Source of the DNA: Cytospora piceicola
Lineage: Eukaryota > Ascomycota > Sordariomycetes > Diaporthales > Cytosporaceae
DNA length: 64,000 nucleotides
Assembly (NCBI GenBank): GCA_023375675.1
Contig: JALQBC010000025.1
Span: 124,001-188,000, forward strand
Direction of reading: 5' to 3'
The notes under the pieces are model-generated. The model ran no database searches and was not told where the DNA came from. It worked only from the letters and a program-made list of their open reading frames with translations. Of this stretch, positions 10,245 through 22,175 are shown one piece after another (position 1 is the stretch's first letter; every line of letters starts with the position of its first letter). A program made the translations under genes and the position numbers.

Positions 10245-11727
10245 CTACTCCTTCATCTTGACGTAGTTGCTTGGGAACGTGCCATGCCTCGTGCCAACCA
10301 TGCCAGTCCTGCGCGATGTTCAGTTAGCCAAAACCCCTCACAGCCTGCCTTCCAGCAAAGGCAGCTTGGCAAGGATAATACGTACCACCAGTCGTTATCA
10401 CTCTCCGTCTTTTTCAACACCGTAATGACATCTCCCTTCTTGAAGCCCAAATCACCCGGTTGCTCCGCCTCGAACGTGAACAGCGCGACAGCCTCATTCT
10501 TTCTGACCATAGCCTGCTTGCTCACAAAGTTGGGCTTCGGCGCGGCGGGCCTCGGGGGTCCAGGCTTCTTCGCGTCGGCGTAGGCCGGTCCCTGCTGGTA
10601 TTCCCGCGGCACCGTCACGTCCTGCTGGGTGCTTGCTCTCGAGCCGGAGTTGAACTGCCTCGGGTTGTCGTAGACGTCATCCTGCCATGTCGACGAGCGC
10701 TTCGGCGCGGCGAACGAGTCCCGGGCCGGGCTCGGGGCGCCGTACGCGCTGTGCCGCGTCTGCTGGCCCTCCCCGTATGCCGAGCCCCGCCTGCCTTCCC
10801 AGACCACGTCGTCGTGTCGTTGGTCGTATATGGGTACGTCGTTGTACATGGAATCGGAAATACTGGCGCTGCTGCCCATTCCGGAGAATACTCGGGAGTT
10901 CAATATGCTGAGCAGGGGCGCAGCCGCCGCCGGCGGCCTCTCGGCCCCGGTCAGCAAATCTCTCGCGCTGATGGGCCGCCCGTACAGCTTGGTATTCGCA
11001 TCTTTCCGTTCTATTATGGCGCTGCCTTCCAGACTGACACCGGCGAACAGCCCCTTCGTCTTGGAGTAACTGAATATACCCGCCACACCCTTCAAACTTG
11101 CCGCACCAGCTGCCTCGGCGTTCCGGCCCACAGGACCGGCTGCGATGCTCACGTTTCCACCGAGGGTCAGGGAGCCGGCTTGGGAGAAGGTCTTGACGGC
11201 GGAGGAGTCGTTGAGGATAAAAACGAAGTCGGTCAGCTCGAAGCCGATCTGGCCACCGAAACCGGCGCCTCCGGTAGCGATAGCGGTGGGGGCGGACCAG
11301 GATCCATCGGGAAGACGAGCGACTACGAGGCCTGAGCCAAAACGGGCGGAACCGAGGAAGCCGGCCTTGATGACTGTGAGGATCGCGAGGCCCTGGAAAG
11401 ATGCGCACAGCAAGTCAGTTAAAGCAAGATGGTGGCCAAGGACGTTCGGGGCGATGTTACCTTTGCGGATGCGAGCACGGAGGGCGGTATGACTTTATCG
11501 GGGCCGAAGGCTTGACGGGGGTCGACGAAGGCAGCGAGGATCTTTCCACATTTTTTGCATTCCGCTGTTGTGCAATATAAATGTCAGTCATGATGTCTGT
11601 ATCCTGTTGGCGCCGCAGTCATGCGTGTGGGATTGCAAGTGAGGCTGAAGGCGGTGGTTGGGAAAAAGGCGGGGTGGGTTTGGAACTTACACGCCATAGA
11701 CGACGGAAGGGGATTGTGGAGACCCAT
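10245..11727 (-). CDS. YSC84: YSC84/LSB3-like SYLF + SH3 actin-patch protein
   Basis: Four exons (11727-11691, 11564-11461, 11392-10386, 10308-10245) give 403 residues. The N-terminus MGLHNPLPSSMASECKKC, the core GLAILTVIKAGFLGSARFGS and GGQIGFELTDFVFILND are diagnostic of the SYLF (Ysc84) domain, which binds phosphoinositides and actin. A disordered Ser/Pro-rich linker follows, then a C-terminal SH3 domain with ALFTFEAEQPGDLGF, NDWW and the split end TGMVGTRHGTFPSNYVKM. In yeast, Ysc84/Lsb3 work with Las17 (WASP) at endocytic actin patches. The last intron (10385-10309) splits the SH3 domain between DWW and TG, and all phases agree, so the gene is intact. It is divergent from the SFT1-like gene, with about 970 bp between their starts. 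Confidence 0.93.
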
Positions 11728-12701
11728 TTTTGTGAGGGCAGATCTGCTGCAGTTGAGGAGGAGAAATAGCGAGGAACTGGAGGGTATAAAATGTTGTTAG
11801 AGAAAGAGAGGATAATGTCCAAAGGTCGGGATGTCGTTGGTGTCGGTGCAGCGGTGTTCGACGTTGTTGTTTATTGGAGAAAGTCGAGGTCAGTAGCTCG
11901 AATATTAGAGGGGCTTAGACCCGCATAGTGCAGCTGATGATGCGTTTCTAGGCCTACGGTGCAGTACACTACGGCTTGTGTGGGGAAACTTCCAAGGTTC
12001 CAAGGTTCCAAGGTTCCTCTTAGGCACCAGATTCCATCCCGCTGAACACGGGGCATGAACATCAACATGCAGTGCGACTCCCCAACCAAACGAAGCTGAA
12101 TTGGGGAATCCTCAGCCTTTGAAGATCGTCACCTGTCCCACAACCTTGAAAGGCAGGCCACTGAACGATAGTTGCAAGGTGTACAAGACCCAATCAGAAG
12201 ATGAAAATGGATTAAATAGCAGGTGGCTTTGCCTTCACTGCCTGCTTATCCGTCTGAAGGCCTCCAGTGTGTACTGTACTGTACTCCTAAGATTTGCTTC
12301 CAAGGTTTCAAGGTTCTTTAGGCTGGTTTTGCCATCCCAGTCAACAGCCCCAGGTACTAAGCAACCACGTGCGCTAATCACTGCAACTGCAACTGCAGCA
12401 GGTGCAGCAGCAGCAGCAGCAAGGCTTAACGTCAGTTGTGGCTGTGCACCATTACACAATGGCAATCCGGCTGAGCGACCCGAGTTTCAACCTCACCCGT
12501 CATCATCGTCACTTCCCAACCAATTCAATTCGCCCCCTCCCCCCCTTTCTTTGACCACCACTCTACACACACCACATTACAACAAACGATAATCGGACCC
12601 AACAGACCTATCAAGTTTCCAGTATCAACGATCTCCGTTCCCACGATACCTAGAGACCCGTCTTATCGTACGAAGAGAGCTACGAAACCGAAGCCGCCAA
12701 A
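11728..12701. other. Divergent intergenic region YSC84-SFT1
   Basis: A shared upstream region for two divergent genes. It holds a short CCAAGGTT tandem repeat, a CAG/CTG-rich stretch (12385-12421) and a pyrimidine-rich tract (12528-12555) upstream of the plus-strand gene. No third gene is seen. Confidence 0.6.
11990..12018. repeat. CCAAGGTT tandem repeat (3 copies)
   Basis: CCAAGGTT is repeated three times head to tail in this span, and variants reappear at about 12299-12316. It lies between two divergent promoters. Confidence 0.8.
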
Positions 12702-13108
12702 ATGTCCGAATCATACGAGCGCGAGCGTCAGAACAACTCCCGCCTCGATGAACTGTCATCCAAGGTCTCCGCCCTGCGCGGCGTGACCATTGACATCTAC
12801 GATAATGCGAGGGCCCAGGATGTCATCGACAATACCGTACGACTTCTTCCGCATCATCTGCCTTCCCTCGCCCTTTCACATGCCCTCCAACACAACACAC
12901 ACCTCAACACAACCTAGCCTGACAACCCGCTAATGATCACCTGCTACAGTCCGATACGTTCTCTTCCATGCGCTCTCAACTCACCGGATCCGCGGGCCGG
13001 ATGGGCAGGATGGCCGCCGCCGGAAACAAGGTGGCCATCATGAAGCTGTCGGCCATCATTGTTGGCACCGTCTTGGTGCTCTACTATGGTTGGAAGCTGT
13101 TCTTGTAA
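12702..13108 (+). CDS. SFT1: SFT1-like Golgi SNARE
   Basis: Two exons (12702-12836, 12950-13108) joined across a 113-nt intron (GTACGA...CTACAG) give 97 residues. The protein has the compact build of Bet1/Sft1 Qc-SNAREs: a short polar N-terminus, one SNARE helix (RLDELSSKVSALRGVTIDIY, continuing as DNARAQDVIDNTSDTFSSM) and a single C-terminal membrane anchor (LSAIIVGTVLVLYYGWKLF). Sft1 acts in intra-Golgi retrograde fusion. I prefer SFT1 over BET1 because of the very short N-terminus and the ELSSKVSALRG/IYDNAR pattern; this is recognition by eye. The intron falls after DNT, inside the SNARE helix. A pyrimidine-rich leader precedes the gene. Confidence 0.87.
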
Positions 13109-13900
13109 TTAAAAATGGACCGGGAGGGGCTGGACTCTCCACACCACGAATACTTCTTGATATCGTCACGAATCGTTGACGAAGCGTCCCCGGCAGGCAG
13201 GGGGGGACGAGGTGAAGGACAGACCCCCATGCATCCCAAGATATGTCTTGCTGGACCGGGTCTGGAAGTTGATGAAGGAAGGGCAGCTTGAAAGAGAAGG
13301 GTTCGAAATCACACACGTAAAAGATAATGGCGACGAAGCATGACGAAGCACGACGAGTGGTTGATGTGTATCTGAGGAAGGCAACCTGCGACAGAGAGGT
13401 GGACATACGATACGAAAGCTGTGACGCCGGACTTCGATCACCGCTTCTTTCCAGCAAATAATCGGAGCGGTTCACGCCTTGGAATCTACACCCATGGAGA
13501 TCTTGGAGCGGATAGGAACACCCGCGCCCGGCTGGGATCATATATTGTGTACATCAGGTTGGAATGGGACAGGGCCAGGCAGGCATAGCAAAGGCGTTTA
13601 AGGATTTTGTATTTGGAACGGTCCGAGTGTCCAAGTATCGAGGACTGGAAAGAGGGCTTTGGGAGTAATTAATCATCCGCCGTTCTGCGCTTTCATCTAT
13701 CCACCGTCACCACGTGTCACCACGTCCCCGCGTGCATGCATGCATGCCATCACCCGACCTCTACTTCGGCCTCGATCCCAAATCCCGAGTAGGTTGTTGG
13801 TTGTATATTCTCTAGAGTCGTCTGCCATATTATGCCGGTAACGAGCGTTCGCGACTCCTCTGTTTGTAGTCATCCTCCCCCTGCGTAATTCATCACTCTT
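13109..13900. other. Convergent intergenic region
   Basis: The 3' flanks of the SFT1-like (+) and ArfGAP (-) genes. No gene-like sequence; a short GCATGCATGCATGC run occurs at about 13732-13746. Confidence 0.6.
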
Positions 13901-15723
13901 TCACTCCCACACGTTCGAGAACAGATCCTCACTCCCCCCGAACCCCTTAGACCCATTACCTCCCCCACCCATCCCGCTCGGGGGCCCGGTGCTGCTCGTC
14001 CACCCCCCAAACTCCTCATCGGCCGCGACCTTCGGCTGCGTCACCAGGCCGCCCGAGGCCCCGGGCACGATCGAGGTGCTGGCAAACGAGCCCCCCATGC
14101 TGTTGCCGCTGCTGCCCCAGCCGAAGTCGTTGGCGGGCGGCGGGCTGATGGCCGGCTTGCTGGCCGGCGCCGGGTCGGGCGCCGCCCAGGCGTTGCCGCC
14201 TCCCCACACGTCCGCGCCCGAGAGCGCGCTGGAGGTGCCGAGGGAGGCGAGCGGGCTGGTTGTCGTCGCAGGGGCGGGCGGGGACTTGGACTGGGACAGG
14301 TTGAAGACAGAACTTGGTATGGAAGATACCGCGGGGGCAGGGGCTGGCGCTGGCGCGGAAACGGTCGAGGTGGCACTCGAGAAGTCGAACAGGTCGTTCA
14401 GGGCAGAGGATGCTGGTGCTGCAGGCTTGGCCGGTGCAGCAGACGAAGAGAAAGCACCGAAGTCTACCAGGCCACTACCAGACCGCGAAGGCTGGTGGGG
14501 CGGAGCAGACGGGGCGGGCTTGGGATCAAAAAAGCCCCCACCGCTGAGGCCGGAGAACGCCGATGCTGATGATTGCTGCGGCGTGGACGACCTGTTAGGC
14601 GCCGAGAATGCGGATGACTGCTGCGGAGTGGATGCCGATGACCTGTTAGGCACCGGGTTCAGGTTAGAGAAGGCCGAGGTCTGCGGGGTCTTCGGGCTGG
14701 AGACATTGGAGAAGCTGAGGTTGCTGAAAGCATCGTTGAAGCCTCCCAGGCCCCCCAACGACGAGCCGGTGGGCTGCTGGGTCATCTGCGGTGCAGGCGC
14801 GGGCGCCGACTGCATTCCTCCGAAAGATCCAGAGTGGGAGTGGGAGGGCTGTGGCCTGGGGGCTGTGGCGTAGAGAGAAAGGATAGACTGCTTCAGGTCA
14901 GGCCTCGACTGGCCGCCCATTCCACCCGAGCCCGTAGTGCTAGCAGGTCTTGGGGGCGGTGACGGCTGCGATCCCAGGAAGTCTAAGCCCAGAAGCGAGC
15001 TGTTCGTGCTGGTCGCCTTTGGTGGCGCGGGCTCTGCCTTGGGAGGGACCTTGGTTGCAACGGGTCCTGCCGTGTTCGCTCGAGGAATAGGGTCGTCACC
15101 GCCAATCAGGTCGACTTGTGGAGCTGGTTGGGCTGAAGCCGAAGGCTGTCCTTTCCGTAGTGACTCTTGTCTTTCGATAGTCTGCTTTTCCTTCACAATA
15201 CTGAGTGGCACGTCGTCGTCACCATCAGCATCCAATGTAGCAGGATCAGGCATCGGCCCATCCATGACCCATCTCTTAAGTTCGTACTTGGTGCGGATGA
15301 AGTTCTCGATCTTGCCCTCGGAAGGGACATGGCCAGGGGCGAGTTTCGACTCCCAGTACTTGTTCGCGCGCGCATTTCCCCAGTTCAAGACGCTCTGTAG
15401 TTGTTCATCGGTCCAGGTATCCAGGTCGACGGACTTGACTCGGCTAATGTGGACGCCCATGCTTCGGTGAATGCCTGAGCAGCGGATGCAGACGAAGACG
15501 CCCAAGTTCCAGCTCGCCCATCGAGGATCTGTGGTAGGTAGGAGATATCAGACTCTGGAGGCATAGCAGGCAAGTATGTATGGAGTGAGTGTGCGGTCTA
15601 CGTACGCTTGTTCCTCTTGCAATCGGCGCACATCTTGTTGGGCTCCAACTTCACCAGCGACTTAAGTGTCGCCTGGTTCTTTGCTGCCCGCTCGGCAGCG
15701 GGATTCGGCGGCCGCCTCGACAT
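13901..15723 (-). CDS. AGE2: AGE2-like ArfGAP
   Basis: Two exons (15723-15606, 15528-13901) with a 77-nt intron give 581 residues. The N-terminal ArfGAP domain (about residues 20-140) shows the zinc finger cysteines in CADC and CIRC, the PRWASWNLGVF core, and GIHRSMG, whose arginine is the catalytic finger that stimulates GTP hydrolysis on Arf. HISRVKSVDLDTWTDEQ follows. The intron cuts the zinc finger between NK and HPRW and is confirmed by the restored motif. The rest is a long Pro/Ser/Ala-rich disordered tail, ending in short Trp/Phe-containing motifs (DLFDF, GWGSS, LFSNVWE) like those that bind clathrin adaptors. In yeast, Age2 acts at the trans-Golgi and endosomes. The gene is intact and convergent with SFT1. 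Confidence 0.92.
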
Positions 15724-16471
15724 TGCGTGGTCCGTGGATGATCAGGTCTGAAATCAGACAGGTCGAGGAGAAGTAAGGGAGCGACACAGCACTTCGGTGA
15801 TTGCAGTCAAGTTGCTGGGAAGCAGTGGGATAAAGGGATACAAACGGACGAAGACGGCGTGTTGTCGTACCTAGCACAGAAGTAGCGGTACAGATAGATT
15901 ACTGTTGCGGGCCCGGGTTAGGCCAGGGTTGCGGCTCCAAATTTAGTGGGGTCAGGTACTGGCCCAGTGGGCCTGTTCGCTGTTGCACCGCATCGAAAAC
16001 GTCAGCTTCCCAGCGCGCGCCAGGGGGCTCCAGGCTATCCAAGCTCCCGAATCCGCCATTAACTGGTACCTGTATACTTAGATACACAATCAGTAAAGGC
16101 TCATGCAGGGGTTACACTGCCACATGTCGATAAGATCATCAGCCACAGCACTCGGGAAGCCGTGGAACACTTGCCACATGCAAACAAGTGGCAGCCACAC
16201 CAACTCGTGCTGGTGTGGACCGTTCTCAGATCTCTGACGTCGGCACTATCGGGATCGTATCGAGGGGCGATTTCCGGCCATGTCGAGCCGCCGTTGATAT
16301 CAGATGTGCATCTCATCCGCTCCCTTGAGTATTTGTAAGTGAAGAAGCCGAGTTTTTGAAGACTTACGTACGAGTGTGTATTTCGGAATTCAAAACCAAC
16401 TTCATCTCACCCTAAAGCTCCTGTAAAGTTCCATAAACATATCTCCTCCTGTCTCTTCATCCATCTTCTTG
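15724..16471. other. Divergent intergenic region AGE2-msrB
   Basis: The upstream region for two divergent genes. No additional gene is seen. Confidence 0.6.
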
Positions 16472-17172
16472 ATGCGCTTCCAATTCTCAAGTGTACTGCG
16501 GACTCTGTACACTCTCTCAAGCTTCACCCGCACCCGAGCTTCACAACAGTCTCCCCTCCTCCGGTCCCTACCCCAGCGGCCTATCTCCCTAAGGTCTATG
16601 AACATCCCCTTCATCGGTGGTCTATTCAGCTCCAAGGCCAGCGCCGACTCCAACAAGATGTCATATCCCGTCCAGAAGAGCGACGATGAGTGGCGGGCTG
16701 TACTGAACAAGGGTGAGTTGATTGACTGCATCCATTCCACTTATCACCAGTACAGTCACCCATTAACAAACCCTCCCCAGAGCAATTCCGCGTCCTCCGC
16801 CAACAGGGCACCGAGGCACCCGGCTCCGGCACTTTCGACAAGCACTACCCCTCCGAGGGCGTCTACACCTGCGCCGGGTGCAACACGCCCCTGTACAAGG
16901 CCTCGCACAAGTTCTCCAGCGGGTGCGGCTGGCCGGCCTACTTCGACAGCATCCCCGGCGCCGTGGAGCGCCACGAGGACAACAGCCTGTTTATGAAGCG
17001 CATCGAGATCAACTGCGCCAACTGCGGCGGGCACCTGGGCCATGTCTTCCAGGGCGAGGGGTTCCCCACGCCCACGGATGAGAGGCACTGTGTGAACAGC
17101 GTCTGTCTGAACTTCAGCCCGGAGGATAAGCCCGTGCAGAAGGCTGTGGACGGCGAGGGGAAGAAGGAGTAA
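16472..17172 (+). CDS. msrB: Peptide methionine (R)-S-oxide reductase (MsrB), probably mitochondrial
   Basis: Two exons (16472-16712, 16781-17172; 68-nt intron) give 210 residues. The SelR/MsrB domain shows the two zinc-binding CxxC pairs (CAGC, CANC), the GCGWPAYFDSI block, GGHLGHVFQGEGFPTPTDERHC with the catalytic cysteine in RHCVNS, and VCLNF. The enzyme reduces the R-epimer of methionine sulfoxide using thioredoxin. The first ATG adds about 45 residues rich in Arg, Ser and Leu and almost free of acids, a likely mitochondrial presequence. Internal ATGs (MNIPFIGG, MSYPVQK) could give a cytosolic form. The intron restores LNK to EQFRVLRQQG exactly. It is intact and convergent with the next gene. 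Confidence 0.93.
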
Positions 17173-17833
17173 ATGGTTGGTTTTGTCGGACATGCCGTGG
17201 GTCGGTGATTTTTGGCTGGCGTTTTGTGGTTTTGCTCGCTGTGGTATGATACATACACGTTCTTTCTGCACGAGAATATGAGATGATCTCTTACCTCAAT
17301 GCTGCCCTCTGTCCTTGTGTTATCATGCAGGTTTCAACGACGCATTTACAAGAGAACGGTGAATACTCACAAATCCAATGCATCTCGATTACGCATTCAT
17401 TATTGGACTTCCACTTGCTGTCCTCATCATTCAGAGTCTTCCAAACCTTGGAAAACTACATTGCAGCCGCCACTTGACCAGAATATCTCATGCTTCATAT
17501 TGATCGCCAACCGCCAAATCGCCTTGACCACGAATACCCCAGAATGAGCTTCCATCTAGCAAAAACCTCTCAACACCCAGCTCCGACATGCTTGGATCAG
17601 CCTTGCAGCAGAAGAGTTGGTTGGGTGCCAGGGAGTTGACCGAACCAGGCATTTGAGCGAAGAAAGTATGTGTAAGCACCTTCCGACAATAACATATTCA
17701 AGGCAAGAATGCAGCGCAATAACTCTTCCTCATACGCTGGACCGTTCCAACTTCCCGTACCGCACTTCCTAAGTAGCCTTGCTATCCCCCCTACCCCGTC
17801 CCTCCAGCCGCAACCGATGTTCACCGATGACTT
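17173..17833. other. Convergent intergenic region
   Basis: The 3' flanks of two convergent genes. No gene or repeat is seen. Confidence 0.55.
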
Positions 17834-18766
17834 CTAGCCAACCATCTCAGGAACAGGTTCGCCACGGATCAAATAGTTACGTGGCGGAGGGGGAGCATCC
17901 TCCGACTCGTACAATGCTTCGTACTCGTCCGCGGGGATGAGGTCGATCTGGCAAAACGTTACCCGCGTGTCGAGAATTTCGTCGGGCTTGCCGTCACTTC
18001 TAGCTTCGAGCTCCTCGTAACCTGCGGTCAAGTTCGCGTTCTCGTACTCTGACCAGTCTGGAGGTTCATCGTCATCGTCATCATCATTGTCTTCGTCGTC
18101 GGTGTCGGTAGCAGTGTGGTCTGAGGTGGTCCCTCGACAAGTCTCCTTCGCCCGGGGTGCAACTGGACTATTCAGCGCAGCAAGATTCCTATCCCCGAGG
18201 CTACATGCTGGTGTGCCCAGCTGAGTTCTCGGCTGCTCAGGCCTTTGCGCCAGGCTATCCTCCTCATTGGTGACAATAGAGAGGAACGTCTCTGTTGTCC
18301 CAATCACAGCTCTGGGAATCCCCGCCACGACATTCGTCTTGTCATACTGTACCACAAACCGCCCATGCATACTCGTCAGCGTCTCAAAGGTACCCCACTT
18401 CTCCCAGGAGGTGATCGCCCTGTCAAAATGCACAGCCTCCTTGACGAGAGAGGCCTGGTCGGTTGTTCGCTCAGGCAACAGGTACACATGGTGTCCGCGG
18501 AATGTGACCCGTACGACACCGGGTTTAGCCTTTGCAGTCTCTGCCATGTCTTGATAATGCGTGTTCTCGACTTGCAGTGGTATTTCCTGTGCTGCGGCTT
18601 GTGCCTCTACCCTGGTAGAGAGGCGATTATCAATACTAGACTCGGCTTACAGGACAGAATTTTGAAGGAAAAGAAAAGGTCCTGGGTGTACATACTTCTG
18701 CTTCTCAGGAGACTGAATATTCGCCCCTGAGAGAGCTGTTTGCCATTGGGCACGTGTCTTTGCCAT
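17834..18766 (-). CDS. Hypothetical acidic protein, two exons
   Basis: Exon 1 (18766-18696) joins exon 2 (18611-17834) across an 84-nt intron (GTATGT...TACCAG), giving 282 residues in one phase. The N-terminal half looks folded: VVRVTFRGHHVYLLPE, AVHFDRAITSWEKWGTFETL, GRFVVQYDKTNVVAGIPRAV. A central run of aspartate and glutamate (TDDEDNDDDDDDEPP) separates it from a C-terminal segment with TRVTFCQIDLIPADEYEALY. No signal peptide or membrane span. I do not recognise the family. The intron model is supported by frame continuity and good splice sites. An internal ATG (18547) is the alternative start. Confidence 0.6.
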
Positions 18767-20125
18767 CTTGTATCTGGAATATGTTCTTTTGATATGTGAT
18801 ATGAATCTTGGTGCCAATACTTTTGGATTTTACCACCTGACATTCCGAGGTTGGAGACGGGCTTGTATGTTCTTCTAGGAGAACGACCCTCCACAATATT
18901 CTGCGGGGACAATTATATATTCGGTAGCGCTATGAATCTTCGAAAGTTGACTTGCACAGTCACAAAATATAGACGAAACTGAATACTAGACGGTTGTGAC
19001 TAGACGAAATTACTAGACGGCTGTGACTAGACGAGATTCCGAAATCATTTGCCTAGGTACTTCTTAATATTGGGGACAGACTCTGTCACCGACTAGCCAG
19101 TCATCACCATCATTCTTAAAGAAGAATGAATGAGAACCCCAGCCCCTCCTCCCACATTGTATAGCCTTGGATAACAATTTCATGAAACATATCACTACGT
19201 CTATATATCGAGGGAAAACATATAACCTCTATCTCAACATACAAAAGCTGATCCTGAGGTCTGGATAATCTTGTACAAACAACGAGGCTACCAAGACTTG
19301 ATCGAGATCATATTATAGACAACCACCTGAGCTGGATACAATTCTGTTCTTCGACGGGCAAAAAAGGCAAATCACATCAAGGTCTCGACATCTGGAGCTA
19401 ATCTTTAGTAGCTCAAGTAACAAATCGCTTAAGCTCTCCTCAAATCTGTACCCCCTGGTCTGCTACTGGACGACAAGCAACCTCTTTCTTCCTTTTCCCC
19501 CTGCCTACAAATACATTGCAAAGAGCCTTCGTGATAAAACAAAACCTACTGAAATAGAAGTAAGCTTCGTTAGGTCGGACAATTTTGATGGTCATACTGT
19601 CCCTGGGAGTTTGTACTTTGGTTTGATATCTTGTTGAAAATATGTGCGACAGACAGCCAGCATGTATTTGTTTCCCAGGACCAAATGCTGCCCTCATGGG
19701 CTATCATAGTTCTGACTCTAAAGATTCCCTGCCTCACAATGTGATCCCACCACTGTTTGATCATCAGTTCGTAATTGTGCCCTCTCAGCCCTGAAAGCCA
19801 GCCAGAACAAAATTTCCATAACACATCTTTGGAACCCAGCTGATAATACATTGTCTCCCTTAAAGGAAATATTTTCCAATTCTAAAGGATGCAGCGCCAC
19901 TTAAAGCCGCCATCCAGGAGAAAGGACAAAGCCATTTCTATTGACTCCTTCCTCTGAGGACCAAAGAAATCCAGGCTTCACTCAAGCCCCACAATAACTA
20001 TTGACTTCGATATCGTACAAGTCATTGAGCCAGGTGATTCTCCTGGCCATGTGAGCAGACCAAGTCGTGGTGATTGCCAAGGGTGTGTTCGCTGTGAAAC
20101 ACAGTCAAGGAAAACCGTTGGTCAC
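18767..20125. other. AT-richer spacer with a small tandem repeat
   Basis: Gene-free by eye and AT-richer than the flanking genes. It contains a two-copy 27-bp repeat (listed separately). Minus-strand frames around 19570-19850 look mildly protein-like but have no motif. Confidence 0.45.
18985..19038. repeat. 27-bp tandem repeat, two copies
   Basis: Two adjacent 27-nt units differing at two positions; each contains ACTAGACG twice. A further ATAGACGAAACTG half-unit lies just upstream. Confidence 0.85.
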
Positions 20126-21170
20126 CTATATACAAAAGTCATCTAAGGGGTTGAAACAACCCATCATATTCGGCCCTGATAATACACACCTTCGAGCCTG
20201 ACTCTCATTCTCGTTTTCATATTCACCGCTTTCCCACGAAACCGTTGCAGTCGTAGAGCAAGGAGTCGGCGTGCCCATCTCCACGTTGACCTCCTTCACG
20301 GTAGTGTCAGGAGGCACCCTCAAGCCCATTCCCGCCATACTCCTGGCATCCTTGTTCCAGCTATGCGGCACCACCCACCAGAACGCGACCTCGACGCCCC
20401 AGACGTGCCTGATATGGTCAAGGGCACCCAGGATCTTCTCCCACAGGTCCCAGTCCTTGACCCTCGAGTCCCCGCACATGATCCAGCCCTCCTCCACCCA
20501 CGTCAACACCCACTCCGTCGCGCCCTGACGACGTACTCGGAGTCCGTCTTGATTATGACCCTCCTCACGGGGCCGCGGCAGGTGAGGCCTCTCTCGAGGA
20601 TCCGGACTACGGCGCGCAGGGCGGCGATGACACCGCTCAGCTCACCCCGCTCACGGGACTGGAAGGCTCCGGGTGGCGCGACCAGGGACTTGCCCATGTC
20701 GTTGAGGTCGTTTCCTGGGCCGAGGAAGACGGAATAGCTCGCTCGAGGACCTATTACATGGTTTTTCTCTGGTCAGTGATGCTCATCCTAGACAACATTG
20801 CGTGACCCGATAACAACTATGTGGGCTTGTTTCGCAGAGCTTCAGGCTTGTAGAGCTCCTTCCTCCGGGCCTAGGTTGCATACCAGGATAACAGAACTTC
20901 TCGTGCAGAAAGCTGCCTGCCGTCGCGATGATCAGAGTATCAGTATGGTAGTAAGGGGTCGAAGTGTCTGTGTGAGGGTCGCAGTAGGCCTCGTAGATGA
21001 AACCATCTCCAGGTGAGCGCTCAATCTGGTAATGGTTGGCACGGGTGCCCTGGGGGTCAGTGACAGGGTTGCTAAGACATCAAAAGTGAGTATATATATT
21101 CGGTGATGATGGCCATGAAACATGGGAGATGAACAAACTAGGTAACAGTGGGGTTGTAGAGAGACGCCAT
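20126..21170 (-). pseudogene. RNase H-like protein, frameshifted, catalytic residues lost
   Basis: Exons read as MASLYNPT, then NPVTDPQGTRANHYQIERS...FIYEAYCDP, then TLIIATAGSF, then (after an intron ending TAATAG) ARASYSVFLGPGNDLND, SRERGELSGVIAALRAVVRI, VIIKTDSEYVV, and TEWVLTWVEEGW...FWWVVPHSWNKDARSMA. This is the order of a type-1 RNase H fold: strand 1 with the first Asp, helix A with Glu (RGEL), strand 4 with Asp (KTDSEYVV), last helix. The frame breaks at about 20521-20525: one G is missing between VVR and ATEW. The first catalytic Asp is Ala (ATAGSF for ATDG-) and the last is Arg (NKDARSMA for N-x-x-AD). The GTTACC first donor is weak. Likely an inactive or decayed relative of fungal RNase H-like proteins. 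Confidence 0.7.
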
Positions 21171-22175
21171 CTTGTCTAGAAACTCCCATTGCTATACACA
21201 AACCAAATTGTCAAGTATGGTGATTGCTCAGAGAATGGAATGTGGCAGGCGAGGGTGTCGGAACAGGAGATGTTTTAGAATGATATGTGGGGATGTGTTG
21301 AAGAAGACCTCGAAAAGATGTCTTACAATGGCTTCTTTCAGAACGAGCTTTTAGAGGATTACAGGGTTTGAGAGTGTGGTGCTGATTTTGGTGACAAGTG
21401 TCTGAAGGAGGTTGTCAACTTGGGCAGCAGATGTTGAGGTGAGAGGCACGTCGCTTGCCAACGCGTCGCAGCCCTGCAACACTTTGCAAACATGGAGCTC
21501 AGGGGGCAATCACTGAAATCAAATGTTGAGGCGCCGTGTACCTTGGGGGACTTGGTTCCTTGAGTCTAGGAATTATCCAGCTACCCAGGTACTTGGGATC
21601 ACCTGGGCAAGCAAAACCCTATCAAGGTTGCTTTGCAAGGCTGTTTCTGATACTTCTCTGAGTCTATACACGGTGTTTGTCCCTGGCTACCTCTTTCTTC
21701 TGAATGCTTTCAATGATCCGCTAGTCTGTACCATCGGTACATGGCAGCTAAGAAAGAGTTTTTCGATATCAACTATCACTACCGTTATGCCTATCCGTTA
21801 ACCATTTCCTCAACTGAAATACTTCAGACCACATCCTCAACCCTGCTGCAAGCCAAAGGGTCAAATTAGCAATGATATCAATTTGAAGGCCGCCCATGCA
21901 TTGTCCCGATGGCTTAATTGCCTTGGCGTGTCCGTTACCAATGTCGATAGAACCACAGCCGTTAGTCATTTGCCCTGCGCAAATGCCTCGTGTACGTCCA
22001 CTCCGAAATTTGTGGTGATCAAACGGGCACATCCGCTCAAAGTAGTAGCCGTAGCCAAATTATATGGCCACATGGTCTCCATTATGACGCTCACCAATCG
22101 ATTTCAGCATAGATCCGCCTGGATCTGAGTGCATTATTATAAATTGGGACGCAGGGCCCCGCAATGTTCCATCTC
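21171..22175. other. Intergenic, no gene seen
   Basis: About 1 kb without protein-like frames or repeats. Confidence 0.5.

Noticed and set aside
16469..16471. Upstream TTG as a start for the MsrB frame
   Set aside because: The ATG follows immediately at 16472 and fungal nuclear genes start at ATG.
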